Part shown: piece after piece, positions 1-12,287 of the stretch
Numbering within the stretch: position 1 is the first letter of the stretch
Layout: each line of letters starts with the position of its first letter
From: Delphinapterus leucas
Taxonomy: Eukaryota > Chordata > Mammalia > Artiodactyla > Monodontidae
Direction of reading: 5' to 3'
Length of the DNA stretch: 64,000 nt
Assembly (NCBI RefSeq): GCF_002288925.2
Contig: NW_022098044.1
Span: 13,944,159 to 14,008,158 of the forward strand
The notes under the pieces: model-generated
Database searches by the model: none
What the model was told of the DNA's origin: nothing
Seen by the model: only the letters and a program-made list of their open reading frames with translations
Position numbers and translations under genes: made by a program

Positions 1-2094
1 TGAATATCTATGACTGGCCCTAATCAGGGAGGGATTACTGGCTTCCCAAAAAAGATGAGAGGGATTTAAACCAACAAACCTAGTCACCAAGGTTTAATAT
101 ATGTAGGAAACTATTCATTCCACCATCGGCTACAGGCTTGGAGTCAGGTGGCAAACGCACTAATCACTCTGTCAGTAAGTTGAGCCTGTGTTGCTCATTC
201 CCAATAGAAGCACTTGTAGGGCTGGGGTGGAATTTTTTTGTTCCTGTTCCAAGGTATCTGAGTCCAAGTGATCGGGAGCACATGGCTTCTGAAACCCCAA
301 TGTGAGCCCTTGCTCTGGAGACCACAGAGTCTAATTATATTGAACAGAGAACAGCAAAAGTCACAAAGCCATTAATGGGAGGGTAAGGGGAAAAATGAAC
401 ACCCAGGGAGAAATTCAGTAGCTATTTTGAAAAACAGGAGATTTTGCTTCTTTGTCTCAATGACAAAGTAGCTGAGTCACCCAATCGCTCATGATCTCAG
501 GAAACGCATTAGCTTTGGTTGAGTCTGCACTCATCCAAAAAGTGGAATGGTATGATGGTCGGAGAAAGCCCAGAAGGTCTGGCTCTGAAAAAAAAAGTAG
601 GGATTTTGGGGGAAGGGAAAAGAGGTGCAGGACATATTTTAGAGCTTACAAACTGAAGATGAAATCACCATAAAGAGCTGTCAACGAAGCAATGCCTAGT
701 AATCCTGAACTCAGGCAAAGCTCAAATGCCAGAGATGCCCTGAGATCAGGACTTTGAAGGGCGAAGATCACTTAAAACTATTCTACGCACAGACAACAAG
801 AGACTAAGCTGAAGAATTTGCTTATGAGACTTGCTAAAGACGCAACACATCCCTCTTCTCCTCTTGTCGAAGTGTTTGAGCCCAGGTAAAGCACACAGCC
901 TCTGAACACCATGACCTCATAGAAACCCAGGTGCCCAGGAACTCCTGAGCCTGATGAGTATAACTCACAGCATGAGAGCCCTGCTGAAAGCCTGAGAGGA
1001 CATTGAGGGGGTGTGAATACTGGAAATGCTGTCTTCTGTGAGGGTTAGACCAGCAAGGTCCTGAACAGCACATTTCCTGACCTCCTGCCTTCTTGGGAAA
1101 GCTCCAGAGAAACTGTAAATGAAGGATGAAGGAACCATCTCAGCTCATGGATGTCCTGAGTTCCCTTTCTCAAAGGATGGTGCAATGGTCAGGGAATACA
1201 AGGGAGCTCAAGGTCCAACCTCTGCTAGGAAGACTCAACCCGTTTCTGATTGACTCTGATGTTTTTGAGGCAAGAGAGGCCAACAGAGTTTAAAGTCCTG
1301 GGAAATAAACCAATGATAACAGCTGATAATTCAGCTTCAAAGGTTGGGTTAACTATTACCATGTGAAAATGTTGGCCATGCTTTGGAAATAGTTACGTGG
1401 ACAGACAGTGGAAATTGTCATTATTTTTACCAAGACCCTTAGGTCCACCCTGGAAATGAGGGCACAAAGGTACAGAAGGTGTTGAGACATGGAACAAACA
1501 CAGACTCTTCTAAGGTCACAAGATGAGTCAGCCACAGACAAGCAATTCATCTTTGCCTCAAAAAATTTTTCTACTTAGTGAATTTGGAAAGCTCAAAGAC
1601 AGCTTTGGTGCAGATAAACAAACTTGTTCACAGTAGAGCAAGCTAGCAAGAGCTAGCTCACCCTGGCCCTGTGTCATTTTTCCCTCCCTGATTCTATAAA
1701 AAGCTCCCCCATAAATTCTAAAGCCCCATAAATTCCAGCCGAATGGATTATCAGACCAAATACTGGAAGCCTAGCTCTGTCTCAAATAGGAAGCAAAATT
1801 TGAATGTCAATGCTGCCCGTCACATCCCCTCAAACGCAGATCTTTCTCTTCTGCCAATCTCAGTCAGTTTCCACAGACAACTCTAAGTAAGAGACAAAAG
1901 ACCCCGTCCAGTGACGTCCAGAGTCCAGACCCCGTCTCTTTCAGGCTGATGGTTGCTGCTTCTCATTCTCTAGAATGAGTCCCCTCCCGCAAGGCACCTC
2001 GTGCAAGAGAGTTCTGGGTAGACCAGCTACTTCATTTCCCAGACATGTTTAGACATGATAGAACCTCAAATGTGAACTTGGCTTGGTACCAAGA
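1..2094. other. AGBL1 intron, no recognised feature
   Basis: I see no conserved coding stretch, RNA gene or clear repeat here. Short open frames on both strands (for example at 491-673 and 834-1073) have no recognisable protein similarity. The next AGBL1 exon, which would continue after 6074, was looked for on the minus strand and not found. Confidence 0.5.
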
Positions 2095-2165
2095 AATAAT
2101 AAGATAATAAATATGAAGTGCCTACTATAGCACCCACTCAGTAAATGTTGGCTTTTATTCGTCAT
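2095..2165 (+). repeat. MIR 3'-end fragment
   Basis: The stretch has the MIR tail signature: 'gaagtgcctactatagcacc' followed by 'cactcagtaaatgttggc'. It is short and diverged, as expected for an ancient SINE. Confidence 0.5.
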
Positions 2166-2224
2166 TAGATAGGTTATTCAAAAAATATAAAATTTTTTTA
2201 ATTGAAGAATTTCTTTTAAATTGA

Positions 2225-2690
2225 ATTAAGAGCCTACCATGGTCCCGGCACTTGGGTAGGACCAATGGATAACAGCAAGATAAATATAATTTGACTTCTA
2301 CCTTTAGGAGGTTTAGAATTTATATGGGAGAGAAGACACACACGCCAACATGGTACAGAGTCAAATCTGATATATATTAAAGGAAAATATGAACAAAGTG
2401 CTGGAGGAGGGGAAATTCCTTTTGTCTGGTGAGGTGAAGCAGGCACCATAAGGTAGGGCCTGAAGAATGGGGGCAGCTTCTGCCATTCAATAATGCAGGG
2501 CTGCCCTTCCAGAGGGAGGGAAGCACGTGAGGAAAGATCTGGAACAGGACAGGGCATCCCAGGTGCAGGGGTAGCTGCATAGAAAGAAAGATGAGAGGAG
2601 GACTAAAAGGGAAGCATGGAGATGGAGATAGTGACACAATCTTGATTGCTTTGAAGTCAGGAAATACCAGTGGGAGGGCTACAGGAGCTG
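2225..2690 (+). repeat. Ancient interspersed repeat, family unresolved
   Basis: The layout resembles a common old mammalian repeat: a 'gcacttgggtagg' motif, then text about 'ttaggaggtttagaatttat', then a purine-rich stretch around 'ggaacaggacagggcatccc'. The same layout recurs at 31.6-32.06 kb. I cannot name the family with confidence. The open frames here (2234-2637) are by-products of the repeat. Confidence 0.4.
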
Positions 2691-3405
2691 TCTAGGTCTG
2701 AAGAAAACTGCTCAGACTAAAGCAATGGTCATGAAGGAACAGGTGCAAGCCGACACAAATCTATGACAGTAAGACTCTGCCAGCACGGTGGGTATTTGGG
2801 AAGTGAGGAAGGCTTGGAATAGCCACCTCCCCTGAGAGTGAGGGCTGGCACAAGGCCACAGAGGGTGAGTGACATTGCTCTGCATGCCCCTTGTCTCTAG
2901 AAGGTGTGTGGTTTGTTTCTCTGTCATAAATCTTGCCCTGAATACTATCTGGAGACAGGGTTTTATTGGAGGACAGCTGCATCACTAATTTTAGGTTTGT
3001 GCTAGAGAAATAAGGCAGGTTTAATCTCCAGGGCAGGGAGGAGTCATAGTGACACAACGCTGGGCATCTGTTCCTACAGAGGCATCCAAGAATAACTCTC
3101 CCGGGGCTTGCTAGCATTTGGAGGCTGAACTCAGTAAAGCTATTCACGTCCCCTGACATGTTACTTCATCCCTGAAAGACCCCTTCAAACCCACAGGTTC
3201 TGGCATCCAAGTGGAGTTGAGTAGAACTCATTGGGGTACAACTTAGTTACTATTTGGGAAACGGAGTTCATGTGAGAAGGTGAGTAGTGGCAGAAACTTC
3301 CCATCTGCGTGTTCGCCTCTAGCTTTGCTGCCAGATCTGAAGCAGGCAGCCAAGTACCCAACAGCATTTATATTCATAACGAGGAACAATATTAAAGCAT
3401 CTCAA
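2691..3405. other. AGBL1 intron, no recognised feature
   Basis: No splice-bounded coding stretch or clear repeat was seen. Minus-strand open frames at 2761-3159 and 3185-3367 have no family resemblance and are probably chance. Confidence 0.45.
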
Positions 3406-3409
3406 AGCT

Positions 3410-3600
3410 TCCAAAATTTTTGGCGCAGTATTTCTTAATGCCCCCAACAAACCTAAGAGGTAGGACTTGATATTCACACTTTGAGAAATGTAACAGTTTA
3501 GTTAAGAAAGGATAAATGACTCGCCAAGGAATCAGCTAGAAAGAGGGGGACAAGGCGGGTCTTCTGATTTTAGCACCTTTGCTCTTGTCTTGCTGCTGGA
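3410..3600 (-). repeat. MIR SINE
   Basis: On the plus strand this reads as a reversed MIR: 'cctaagaggtagga' (the usual 'tatgaggtaggt' position), then 'gactcgccaaggaatcagct', then a degraded head near 'gctcttgtct'. It is diverged and lies in an AGBL1 intron. Confidence 0.55.
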
Positions 3601-3855
3601 GGCTGGGGGAAAGGCAGAAAACAAGGCAGCTTTGGGAAAGAATTCAAAAGCAGAGGGAACAGACATTTATTTCGCCTTTGAGAGGAAAGAGCCATACAAT
3701 GGAGGAGAAAGACTCCACCTATCATTAAGCAAATTGGTCCACGAGTATACGTTTAGATGAAACACACATTTAGGTAACAGAAATTTAAACAAAGTTTAAC
3801 CGCTTGTGATTGTCTTATATATGGTGGTTTAGAAATCAACTGCTGGACATAGACT
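3601..3855. other. AGBL1 intron, no recognised feature
   Basis: Short spacer between two MIR copies in which I see nothing else. Confidence 0.4.
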
Positions 3856-3859
3856 GTGT

Positions 3860-4095
3860 AAGGTACTCCGGTGGCGGTTTAAGAGCTAAGGCTCATGTAT
3901 CAGACAGGGTTTAAATTCCAGCTCTTTCACTTAAATCCCAGCATGTTACTTAACTTCTTTCAGCTTCAATTTTTTTTTTCCCTGTAAAATTGGGGAGAGT
4001 AATAGCACCTGCCTCGCAGAAGAGAGGAGAGGATCAAATGAGATAATGCATGCTAAGAGCTTAGCATGGGGCAGAACACATAATAAATGCCATGG
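3860..4095 (+). repeat. MIR SINE, near full length
   Basis: The MIR landmarks appear in order: a tRNA-like head, 'ttaaattccagctctttcac', 'ttacttaacttctttcagc', 'tgtaaaattggggagagtaa', 'atgagataatgcatgctaag', and the tail 'cacataataaatgccatgg'. Confidence 0.75.
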
Positions 4096-5735
4096 CAATG
4101 ACAGCTGTATCGAAATGGTTGGTGGAAAAGCCTCTCCCTGATGGAGGTTTGGTTTTAATTTGGCATTTGGATCAAGAAGGGGAATCATCTTGTCTAACTT
4201 TTACAGAACAGACCAGAAATGCAGAAATATGCCCGAGGTCCCTGAAAAGTCATTTTGTCATCAGAAACATCCACCCCTGTTCATCCCTGGGATTACTTTC
4301 CAGGAGAAAAAAAGCAATAGAGATGGCAACTAGCAAGAGTCTCTGAGAAGGGGGCTTCTGTGCTTTGTTGCTTACTCCCCCTAGCTCAATCTGAATAGGG
4401 AAGACAATAAAAGCTATCAGGATCCCAGAAGGGAAGGGCCTAGTGCCAAGGTAAGCTGGGAAGGGCTTGCCTAGAGCAGCTCTCCAAACAACATGGTACC
4501 CGAGTGAGTACTGTGTGATACTGGTATGTGGATGGGCCCAGGAGACATCACTAGATTTTCACATGGTGTAGGGTAAGCAACCAAACATTCCTGAGCTGCC
4601 AAAGAGATACATAGAGACAACAGCAGATTAGAAGAGTCCTGGTGAGTAAGGCAAAAAGATATGGCTCATGCATTGCTGACCAAAGGACACGTTAAGACTG
4701 CATATGTCAGCAGCAAAGGCCCACACACCACGATAAGAACCGAAATATCCAAATCAAACATATTCAAATTGAATAACGGAACTTTAAAAGGGAAATAAAA
4801 TATAATTACAGAAAAACCAAGAAAGTTAATTTCTTTGGTCACTGAGCTTGTGACTCTGAAGTTTTATACTTAACTAAATGAGGATCCCTTGACAGAATTT
4901 AGTTGAATCCCATTTTGCAATACATTTGCACTTCAGAGAAGAGATTTCTCAAATGAGGCACATGCAACACCGACTCCCCCAAAAAAAGGTGGTCTGCAAA
5001 CAAAAATAGTTCCCTAACCAAATTAGTTTTGGGAAAGGGTATATACTACATACCCATCTTGAATATTCTGAATGTGTGTTGGCTTTATGAAGGCTTTGAG
5101 AAGTCTTACAGTAAAGAAATATACCTAACTTTGTTTAACCCAGTACTTCTCAATATATTTGATGAGAAATTTTTTTTTTTACCAAGATATAATGTTTTTC
5201 ACTCTAGGAAATGCTGGTGTAGAGAGCTGCAGGTGAGAATGGATGATAATGGCATTATTGTGGTGACCCAAGAGAAAAATAATCAGGTGGAAGATGAGCT
5301 GACGATTGATGCTGGGATGCAGAAAATCTCATGGCTGGTCATGGAAATGCTACTTTGCCAAATGACCCCATATATCTTGGAAACTGGCTGAATTTTTTCT
5401 AATATTCTTTCAAGGTCCTCGCTGAGTCACTCCCATAAATGATGGATCTTATTGGTTCCAAATATCTCTAAAGCCTGCGTCTCTGACCATCTCCCTTTTT
5501 TTAAGTTTGTGATTCAATTCTCTCCACTCCAGGAGGCAGGGCCAGGGAGAATAGGCTGAGTTTCACTTTCCAATCATAAAAACACATCTCAAAACTAGCA
5601 CACAATCAGAATTTCATATCAGAAATTTAGGAACCCTGAGAGCATCACCTTTCCCTATGATGTCTGGACTGTCTTTTAAGGGCTGTACTCACTATGGTAG
5701 AGTCTGTGATTAAGAGATACCTGAAGGCTTCAGGC
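4096..5735. other. AGBL1 intron, no recognised feature
   Basis: Nothing convincing was found. A plus-strand open frame of 120 codons at 5029-5391 has no recognisable domain, runs through an A/T-rich stretch with a run of ten Ts, and is not bounded by splice signals that would suggest an exon. Confidence 0.45.
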
Positions 5736-5739
5736 AAAA

Positions 5740-5910
5740 AACAAGGGCTTTTGAGTCAGACAGATCTGGCTGGATTCAAATCCCAACTCTGCCTTTTCCT
5801 AGCATTGTGACCTTGGATAAGACTCTCTCCACATCTGAGTTTCCTCATCTGAAAACGAAGATGATATTACATCCATTCAGGTTATTGTGACAATCCGAGG
5901 AAATGATGCA
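5740..5910 (+). repeat. MIR SINE
   Basis: The MIR head and core are clear: 'gctttt gagtcagacagatc', 'attcaaatcccaactctgcc', 'ttgtgaccttggataag' and 'agtttcctcatctgaaaac'. It ends about 165 bp from an AGBL1 exon. Confidence 0.75.
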
Positions 5911-6073
5911 TGGGTGGGGAGGGATGCGAGTTGAGACAGGATAAAATCATAGTACCATATCTACAAGGGGGAAGTCGTCGCTCAGTGAACTGGAAGCACC
6001 AAGAGAATATCTATGAGACCCCATATCTCTATCTACTACAAAGAAGACAAAAGTACTAAAAATTGCTCTGTAC

Positions 6074-6167
6074 CTGATTACTCGGGTGCGCTTCTGGGTA
6101 TAAGGGGTGATGACCTTGAGAAGCAGTTCCATTGCTCCATTAATTCCCAGCATGGCTCCTGTGGTGA
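6074..6167 (-). CDS. AGBL1: AGBL1 coding exon (fourth in this window)
   Basis: This 94-nt exon enters in phase 1 after a good acceptor (TTTCTCAG on the minus strand) and leaves in phase 2 at a GTACAG donor (AG|GTACAG). It reads [19 protein letters not shown], then [12 protein letters not shown], then the first two bases of an Arg codon. It matches the AGBL1 helical segment that follows the '[11 protein letters not shown]' exon. There are no stops or frameshifts. As in other cytosolic carboxypeptidases, the segment belongs to the N-terminal ARM-like region, probably used for folding or substrate and partner contact rather than catalysis. The following exon was not found between here and position 1, so this intron exceeds 6 kb. 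Only the match to the AGBL1 family from memory supports the name. Confidence 0.93.
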
Positions 6168-8695
6168 CTGAGAAAGACAAAAGCACACTAGTTATTGACC
6201 CATCTGAACCAAGCATTATTTTCAGCATTACAGAATGAGCCTAAAAGATAGGGGAGGTCCATCACCTTTCTTACCAAAGGCAACTTAAAAGCAGAGAAAC
6301 TCTATGGTCTTTTATCCCTGGCTTGGAAGTTAAAGATTATCTGAAAAGCACACATTATCTTCCCACACTATCTCTTTCTCAAAAGGGTCCCAAGCCATGA
6401 AATTATGTTTTTCACTTTCTGGCGGCCCATTGCCCTACTCCTTTGTATAGTCAATCAGAATAGCTAAGGCAATTGCCGAGCAGATTTTTTCTGTAAGCAG
6501 ATCTTTGGGTTTCTGGCAACTACTTAAGTTCAAGCTGTTTCACCCACCACCGACTTCCTATATGATACATACATGCACACGCACACACACACACACACAC
6601 ACACAGCCAGTATCTTAAAAAACACTTTCTTAGACGTATTTTGCTGTTTGGAGACTTCACAATGAAGAAAAGTCGTAAGTGGATGGGATAAGTTTCAGTC
6701 CAACTTGGATTGACTTCTTTAAAACTTCAAGAAGCAACCTAATAAAGAAGATAGTGCCCTTTTTGTTCCACCCCGGTTCCAAGTTCCCCTACAACTTTTG
6801 CACTCGGATCGCCCATCACTAAAAGGCTAAGGCTTGACTATACCTCTGTCCATTAGAATGGCAAAGGAAGAATCAGTTGGTCCTGCTCAGAGGTAACTAC
6901 CAGAAATTTCTGCCTTTTTGCCCAATTGTATGGCTATAAAAACAGAGTGATAGATCTGAATAATAGAAAGAGACCGAAAGGGGTAGCTGGTCATCCTGGT
7001 GGCTTCAGGTAAGTACTTTGGATACAAAACCTCTCATCTCTGATGATGCCCCAGCCACTCTGCAATATTCCCAGCACCTCACTCCTCTCAGCTCACTTTA
7101 GGAAGAGCTCTGATCACGTCAAAAATAAGAGGAACCCACAGGATACAAAATGGAATCTTGGCCCGAGGCAAAACTTTCAGTGGGAGAAGGAAAGGTTATC
7201 TTCCAAGGTGTGACCCTTTTTCCTTTCCTTCACTGTACTATTGTAGTAAAACAGAGACCTATGAATGCCTTGTGCTTTGGGCCAGCTTTGTTCCAGGAAA
7301 TATGAGTGGAAACAAGGGGGTCAGGGAGAAGCAAAGAGATAAAAACAAGGGAGGCTTATACTGGCTTGCTCCAAGCCTCAGGAAAGGAGGAAAAATGAAA
7401 AACTGGAGTGTCTAATATAGTTCAGCTCAGTAAAGTCCACCAGAGAGAGACTGAGGCTGATGTCTTAGTTATCACCAGGAGTGCGTGTTCCTGGAATATC
7501 CTCTATGCGTTCGTCCCTCCTGAGGCTAGTACAGGCAGTCATTGAATGGATCAAAATTCAAGAATTTGGCATCCTAGTTCTGCCCATCAATCTTCCCTTC
7601 CCATGGCTACTAACTCAGTCCTTACTTCTAACTTGGCAAAACACGCTGGAGTAAACTCCTGGCAAATAATTCAGCAAAATTCTAGTATTAAGTAGAGTTA
7701 GAGAGGAAATAGTTTTAAGAGCATGAATTCTAGCATGGGAGACTTTAGACTTGGAACTGAAAGAGGATAACAATAAAAAGTCCTCACTAAGTTCTTCCAT
7801 GCTGGATGCCTGCCCAAGGTTAGACCTCTGGCAGCTCTATAAGCAACCTCACCGGCCATCTGAGAGCTGCCGAATGGTTCGCTGGCTGTCACAGACCCAT
7901 TATGGTTCCAGCCAATTCCTTCTGCAGATAGGAGCTGTTTAGAAAACCTGCTGGAACATTCAACAGTGGCTAACAATTCACCAAAGTGACAGCAACCCAT
8001 GGGCTTCATGAACTCCTCTTGCCTCTCACCAGTAAAGTCAATGTGTAGAGAGTGATCATATTTTTTAAAATATTTTATGAAACAGTTCATACAATAAATG
8101 TTGTCTTAGAACAGGAGACACATGGCCACCTCCTCATACCCACAGGCAAATCTCAGCATTTTTCAGAGCTCCCTGCTGAAGGAATTCTTCAAGATCTCTA
8201 TAATAAGTATATATAATGAGAGTAAATTATTCATCTTAACTATTCTTTACGAAACCAAAATAAGATACTTCAAATCTCGTGCTGCTGGCAAGCTCCAAAT
8301 GGGGGTGACACACCTTCTGCCTCCTCATTAATAAGAGTTGTCCTTTATACAAAGCCACAACTTCTCACTTAGATTTTCCTTTATTAGAGATGGGTTTGGA
8401 CAGATTCTTTCAGCCTCTTTCAAATATTCTCTGATTTTCTGCTCAACATACATGAATGTGAGTGGAGATTCTGTCTGTGAACACAGAGTCAAGCATCTGT
8501 CTCATTATTCCCTAGAAATACTTTCTTTTGATGGGTCTTCCATGCTTACTCATGGAATTAACCAATGAAATATGTCCCTAATATTTTGTTAGTTCTGAGG
8601 ATAGTTACGGAAAAAGGTCACCACCTGTTTACTCCCCTTATGTGTGTGATTCCTATTATTTCAAAGGACTGAGGGAAAAGATTAGAGCAGAGAAG
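6168..8695. other. AGBL1 intron (right of the fourth exon), mostly unassigned
   Basis: Apart from the CA microsatellite near 6.59 kb, I see no recognisable repeat or coding stretch. The open frames at 7158-7415, 7698-8090 and 8122-8568 lack similarity to known families. Confidence 0.45.
6575..6605 (+). repeat. (CA)n microsatellite
   Basis: Pure (CA)12 runs from 6582 to 6605. It is preceded by an interrupted 'gcacac' unit. Confidence 0.95.
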
Positions 8696-8699
8696 AAAA

Positions 8700-8925
8700 A
8701 CTAACACTTACTTAGCAACTATTATGTGACGAACTTACCCGTGAACATGATCTTACTTATCCCAACCACCAAGTCTATGAGCTCTTATTACAACTGTAAT
8801 TTTACAAAGGAAGAAGCTGAGGTTAAACAGGTTAAGTGCACACATCATATGACTCTTAAGAAATGAAGTCAGAGTCAAGCCCAGGTCTTCTTGGCTCTAA
8901 GCTCATGTTCTTTCCTCTAGAGAGT
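8700..8925 (-). repeat. MIR SINE
   Basis: Reversed MIR landmarks are visible: 'cttagcaactattatgtgac', 'acaaaggaagaagctgaggt', 'taaacaggttaagtgcacac', then 'gtcagagtcaagcccaggtc' and 'ctaagctcatgttctt'. Confidence 0.75.
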
Positions 8926-9064
8926 ATTATATCTAAACAGTTGTCACTTTTGTTCTGCAGGAAAGGGGCTTCGAAAGGAGAAATAAAAGTCTGTGTTCTT
9001 TACACTGAAATAGGTGGTACAGAATATAATCTATTAAAAACTGTATCTGTATGGAGAGTAGAAT

Positions 9065-9215
9065 AAACATGAATTTTGCAGTTAGAAACTTAGCCCTCAT
9101 GACTTATCTGTATGAACTCAAGCAATTTCTTCATTCTTCTAAGCTTCATTTTCTTTTTTCTTAGCTATGAAATGCTGAGACTACATACAGGATGGTTATG
9201 ATTATCAGAAATAAT
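9065..9215 (+). repeat. Degenerate MIR fragment
   Basis: It retains a weak MIR order: 'gttagaaacttagccctcat', 'aactcaagcaatttcttcat', 'cttcattttcttttttctta', then 'ggatggttatgattatc'. It is heavily diverged. Confidence 0.45.
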
Positions 9216-9766
9216 TCAAATCAGGAGATGGCAAATAACATCAACCCATGTGCCATGATATATCAAGTTACCTGAAAGACTATGTTGAGAAGCATTGGGA
9301 GATAAACTTTGGTAAAGGATGTCATGAGCAATGAGTGACTTCACGGACATAGTGGAGAGACTTGTGATGTGAGGGTCGCTCTTGACAGCTGTAACACATT
9401 GCTCTATGCCTTGGATATAAGGACTGAATAAAGTCTGCCTTCCCCTGCCACAGGTCTTTTTCACCTTGTAGTGCTGACAGAGAGACATAGAGTGCTAAAA
9501 TGTTTTAGCTCCCAAGGGAAAACAATATGGATCTCTCACTTCAAGCACCGGCTCAAGAGTTCTCCAAGGCTGAGAAGAAGATGAAGAAATAACTTCTCAC
9601 CTCTACGGTCTCTAGAACATGAGGCTCCTCCTGGTTTATTTATCTTGTTGGGACTACATTTGTCCTCCACCCATGCCCTCCTTCCAACCACACCCCCAAA
9701 TGGTTTCCAGGTGTCCCAGCCCAGATCTGGAAGCCACCCCCAGAGAGCCACAATTGAGTTGCTTAC
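9216..9766. other. AGBL1 intron next to the third exon
   Basis: No separate feature was recognised. The minus-strand open frame at 9536-9784 overlaps the exon end in another frame and is a shadow. Confidence 0.4.
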
Positions 9767-9898
9767 CACTAAAGGCAAAGACACGCAGAGCCCAGAGACA
9801 GTGGAGAAGGTTCTGGCTGTGAGACAGGTTTTTCCTCGCCAGAATCAATGTCACATCAAGTGCTTCAAATTCCAGTGCCTTCTGTCCAAACTTTTTAT
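9767..9898 (-). CDS. AGBL1: AGBL1 coding exon (third in this window)
   Basis: This exon is 132 nt long, in phase 1 at both ends. The acceptor is TTCATAG and the donor is AGTG|GTAAGC. The translation, taking the split Asp codon from the previous exon, contains [16 protein letters not shown], then [18 protein letters not shown] and [10 protein letters not shown]. These strings closely match the AGBL1 N-terminal helical region as I recall it, including the '[10 protein letters not shown]' and '[12 protein letters not shown]' cores. A single uninterrupted frame covers the exon. The next exon starts with 'TC' to complete a Val codon, which fits the phase. The exon keeps a strong donor and shows no sign of decay. 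Confidence 0.95.
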
Positions 9899-11295
9899 CT
9901 ATGAACACAGATCAATCCATCTTAGTTGTGTTTCACATTAATTCTGAAGGTTGTATAATGTGTGGGGGAGAGGAAGGCAAAGATGGTGGAGTGAAGAAGA
10001 TTATCATGGCCAATGAGACTTTTCGGGTCTAGTAGAAAATGCTACTAAGTATGTCCCCATTGGAGCCAGATGACTCAAAAGAGCTAATGGAGGGTATACA
10101 TATGGTCCATTATTCTTCAAGTAATATTTACATTAAGTCTTGTGGGTTGTATGACTTGCACCCCCTATATGTAAAAATGTTTCTGGTTGTCCTCAAACAT
10201 GAGCTACAGTTTAGCTGGGTATAAATTTCTTCCTTTAAGACAGTTCCAGAAGTAAGGATACTTAAGTTACATAACATTCAAATGCATTGTGTGAACCTTG
10301 ATTGGATCCTTCTCTGAACATGTCTGTAAAAGGCATGCTGGGAACATTTGAAGAAACTGGAATGAATATAAATATGTATGCATTGTTAATTTTGTTAGAT
10401 TTATGACCATGGTATTATGATTATATAGGAAAACGTCTCTTTTCAAAGAAATGCACTCAAAAGTATTTAGGAGTAATGTTATCTCTAATTTTCCTTAGAA
10501 GATTTCAAATAAAAATAAATAGGTTAAGGAAATATGGCAAAATGTTAACAATGGTTAGAGCTAAGTGATAGGTATAGAAGAGGTCATCTTTCTATACGGT
10601 AGAGAACTTTATAATAAAACATGAAAACATAATTTCAGAAAATAAAATTTTCTCCCCAAATTTCTCTAAATTATTGATCCAAATAACCTTATATTCAGTG
10701 TTGTGGGTTAGTCATTATTATTTTAATAATTACTAATTATTAATTATTAATATTATTTAATAATTAGTAATAAGCATAAAAAATAAAGGGAAAATATTTT
10801 TTAATTCTATGCTCCTGGCTCCCACTAGGGATAATATGTGACTGTGCCACCTGTCACATTTGTTTGTGTCCTTTCCAAAGTGCAATGCCCAAATCACCAT
10901 GTTTGTTTTTGCAAGAATACAGTCACTACCAGATTCATAGCAAGTGGAAATAAGTAAAACAGAGACAACATCCTAAACCTCATTTACCAATATTTATCTC
11001 TGGACCAAAAGACACCAAAAGGCAAAGAGTCTGTGACTGAACTCATATGACCCGTTTGCTTTATTGGAAAAGAAAGATGCCTATCTGGCTCCATTCATGA
11101 GCAGCCAATCTGGTTTCTGTTCTGTTCAGGTCAGCCCCTGACAGCTTGAATGTCAATATCAAGGACTACCATCTTTAATGGCAGAAGGTGTAATTATGAC
11201 AATAATAATATCAAGGTCCATAACTTGAAAATCACTGCCCTGGTGCATCACTCATCTCTCTTTCTCCTATGAAACCTACATGACTCTTGTCCATC
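9899..11295. other. AGBL1 intron, A/T-rich
   Basis: The stretch is A/T-rich and holds a 15-bp AT hairpin at 10729-10771. I see no other named repeat or coding sequence. Confidence 0.45.
10729..10771. repeat. AT-rich inverted repeat (hairpin)
   Basis: The arms 10729-10743 and 10757-10771 are exact reverse complements (core 'tactaattatta'/'taataattagta') around a 13-nt loop. The composition is entirely A/T apart from one G:C pair, so it could extrude as a cruciform. Confidence 0.85.
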
Positions 11296-11299
11296 AAGC

Positions 11300-11490
11300 T
11301 TCTGGTGCCACATGCTAAGCAGGCAACATACAACCTTGCTTAATCCTTACAGCAACCCAAGAATTATGTACTGAGACCCATTTTGTAGATGAGAGCCCAA
11401 TGGTAACTTGCCCAAGGTCACACTGCTAATAAATGTCAAAGCCAGGCCTGAAACCCAGATCTGACTTCCCAGCCTCTGCCATTTACTACC
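11300..11490 (-). repeat. MIR SINE
   Basis: Reversed MIR landmarks: 'cattttgtagatgagagccc', 'aacttgcccaaggtcacact', 'aagccaggcctgaaacccag' and 'tctgacttcccagcctctgc'. Confidence 0.8.
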
Positions 11491-11529
11491 AGGGTGTATG
11501 TCATGCCTTTTCTGTCTTTTTTTGGAATT

Positions 11530-11850
11530 CACTTGGCCCACTCTTTGTTTTGCTGACTTCTTCTTATCTTTCAAGTTTGGGCTCCAATGTCACCTCTCTC
11601 TGTCCACACCATCTTAGAGGAACATCACCTTTTCTTTTCCTTCCAGTTATTATCTAGTTAATTATCATTGTCTGCTATTATCTAGTTAATCTAGTTAATT
11701 ATTCTGCCCTTCCCCACTTGAATGTAAGTCCCATGCGAAGAGGCCCCTTATCTGTCTTTGTGACAGTGATGTTCCCAGTGTCTAGAACAGTGCACAGCCC
11801 TGGGAGACATGGAGTAAAAATCTGTTGAATATTCAATGAATATTGGTTCT
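11530..11850 (+). repeat. L2 LINE 3' end
   Basis: L2 3'-end order: 'tttgggctccaatgtcacct', then 'cttgaatgtaagtcccatgc', 'ccccttatctgtctttgtga', 'cccagtgtctagaacagtgc', then a tail near 'tgttgaatattcaatgaa'. A small local duplication of 'ctagttaat' lies inside at 11654-11700. Confidence 0.75.
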
Positions 11851-12284
11851 ATTGGTTTTGTCTGGAACATGCTCATGCAGGTGCTGGCTGATGCCTGGGT
11901 CTCAGTCATTATTTGTGAAATGTAGAACGGACTCAAATCACAGCTCCAAACATTGAAAGGAAAGAGTATCCCAGAGCCCTGTGCCCTCAGCTGCTGCTGC
12001 CTGCACTGAGCATCAAAGATCCAACTTTTGGAGGACCTGAGCTTCTCGACTGTCATTTATGTAAGACTGCACACAATCGGAGCTTAACTGTTAGGACTAA
12101 TTTGCAACGTTTACATGCATCCTGAGTGCCCAGGCTTTTTCAAATGTGCTCCAAAAATTTCTAGGGTTGTAGGGAGGTGTTTCAGTCTTCTATGAGGAAA
12201 GAGAAATGGATGTGCGGCATAAGTGGAAAGAATTCTAGACCCCCATCTTCTCTTCAACCAAGGAAGCTCCACTTCTATGTGACA
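11851..12284. other. AGBL1 intron, no recognised feature
   Basis: Nothing was recognised between the L2 and the MLT1-type LTR. Confidence 0.4.
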
Positions 12285-12287
12285 TAC

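Noticed and set aside
2377..3159. Overlapping minus-strand open frames of 71-132 codons
   Set aside because: They show no domain, sit partly in an old repeat, and their frames do not fit the AGBL1 exon phases.
5029..5391. 120-codon plus-strand open frame
   Set aside because: No recognisable domain, low-complexity stretch in the middle, lies antisense in an AGBL1 intron, no splice or promoter support.
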